Positions 4,549-5,120 of a stretch of 5,120 bases of DNA are shown here, one piece after another. Position 1 is the first letter of the stretch. Every line of letters begins with the position of its first letter. The notes under the pieces are model-generated. The model did no database searches. It had not been told where the DNA came from and saw nothing but the letters and a program-made list of their open reading frames with translations. Source of the stretch: Methanosaeta sp. NSP1 (GTDB taxonomy: Archaea > Halobacteriota > Methanosarcinia > Methanotrichales > Methanotrichaceae); contig NOLC01000150.1 of assembly GCA_002256595.1 (NCBI GenBank), forward strand, positions 1 to 5,120. Direction: 5' to 3'. Position numbers and translations under genes: made by a program.

Positions 4549-5120
4549 ATGGAAGAGGATTTCAAGAAGGCAGCCGAGTTTCACGGGCACATCTGTCCGG
4601 GCCTGGCTATGGGCTATCGAGTGGCGAAGTATGTTAGGGAGCACTATCCCAGGTCGAAGGATGAGGAGCTGGTCTGCATTGCCGAGAACAATTCATGCAG
4701 CGTGGATGCAGTGCAATCTCTTCTCGGCTGCACCACGGGCAAGGGCAATCTGATTTTGGTGGACAACGGGAAGCAGGCTTTCACCTTCTACTCCCGGGAT
4801 CAGAACCGGGCGATGAGAATCTACTTCCAGGGAGATGTCTTTGGCCGCATGGACTCACTGCGGCTGAAGGCAGCGGCTGGACAGCTCTCTGCCGATGAGA
4901 AGAAGGAGATGGAGGGCCTCCGCTCCCAGGTCATAGACGCCATTTTGAGTGGCAAGGATGAGGATCTGCTATCTGTGAAAGAGGTAGACATTCCAGCACC
5001 GGATAAAGCCAGGATCTACCCGTCTCTAGCATGTCAGCAGTGCGGGGAGAGGTTTATGGAGATCAAGGGCAGAACAGCGGAGGGAAAGGTGCTCTGCAAG
5101 GGCTGCTTTGCAAAACTGAT
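4549..5120 (+). CDS. FmdE-family protein with C-terminal zinc ribbon, cut by the window edge
   Basis: 190 codons are visible with no stop, so the C-terminus is missing. The FmdE domain is named after a protein encoded with molybdenum formylmethanofuran dehydrogenase, which makes formylmethanofuran from CO2 in methanogens, but many FmdE-domain proteins have unknown roles. The N-terminus FHGHICPGLAMGYR (11-24) carries the family H-x-C-PG signature (His14, Cys16). NNSCSVDAVQ (47-56) and LLGCTTGKGN (58-67, Cys61) complete the expected metal-binding core. A helical linker (about 110-145) rich in E, K and D leads to a zinc ribbon, Cys162-x2-Cys165 and Cys183-x2-Cys186. No formylmethanofuran dehydrogenase subunit is adjacent in the window, so a link to that enzyme is not shown. 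The ATG is supported by GGTGA 5 bases upstream. I leave the symbol blank because the subfamily is uncertain. Confidence 0.88.
   Translation, partial: MEEDFKKAAEFHGHICPGLAMGYRVAKYVREHYPRSKDEELVCIAENNSCSVDAVQSLLGCTTGKGNLILVDNGKQAFTFYSRDQNRAMRIYFQGDVFGRMDSLRLKAAAGQLSADEKKEMEGLRSQVIDAILSGKDEDLLSVKEVDIPAPDKARIYPSLACQQCGERFMEIKGRTAEGKVLCKGCFAKL

Noticed and set aside
1..5120. CRISPR array, insertion sequence, tRNA or rRNA
   Set aside because: No regularly spaced repeats, transposase motifs, terminal inverted repeats or RNA gene signatures were seen on either strand.

Overview
The window looks like part of a methanogenic archaeon's chromosome, most likely a member of the Methanosarcinales (a Methanothrix/Methanosaeta-like genome is my best guess, from protein style only). 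The evidence is an FmdE-type protein (formylmethanofuran dehydrogenase subunit E family), an archaeal-type glutamate dehydrogenase, a small archaeal winged-helix regulator, A/T-rich intergenic DNA with TTTATATA-like TATA boxes, and GGAG or GGTGA ribosome binding sites. Coding DNA is moderately GC-rich and intergenic DNA is markedly AT-rich. No mobile element, CRISPR array, tRNA or rRNA was seen.

Layout, left to right. (1) 1-197 is AT-rich non-coding DNA ending in a promoter for a 125-residue winged-helix regulator (210-587, +). (2) A short convergent junction carries a strong hairpin with T-tracts on both sides, a good candidate for a bidirectional terminator. (3) A minus-strand group runs right to left: hisH (1884-2489), hisF (1078-1890, overlapping hisH by 7 bases), a 205-base gap with a curious CPFC-containing open frame, and an orphan feoA-like gene (624-872). 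(4) 2490-3068 is a 579-base divergent regulatory region between hisH and gdhA. It holds candidate TATA boxes for both directions, a perfect 14-bp palindrome of the form GGAA-N6-TTCC, and two copies of a TTATGA-N4-TTATGA direct repeat. (5) gdhA (3069-4316, +) encodes a complete glutamate dehydrogenase and is followed by two hairpins and a T-tract. (6) An fmdE-like gene (4549 to beyond the right edge, +) has a C-terminal zinc ribbon.

How it fits together. HisH and HisF form imidazole glycerol phosphate synthase; HisH takes ammonia from glutamine and releases glutamate. Glutamate dehydrogenase, transcribed in the opposite direction, joins ammonia and 2-oxoglutarate or splits glutamate. The shared control region therefore separates two nitrogen-metabolism units. 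The GGAA-N6-TTCC palindrome matches the operator consensus of the methanogen nitrogen repressor NrpR, which makes joint nitrogen control a testable idea. The rest is ordinary core metabolism. I see no convincing new multi-gene system; the most interesting signals are in the divergent region.
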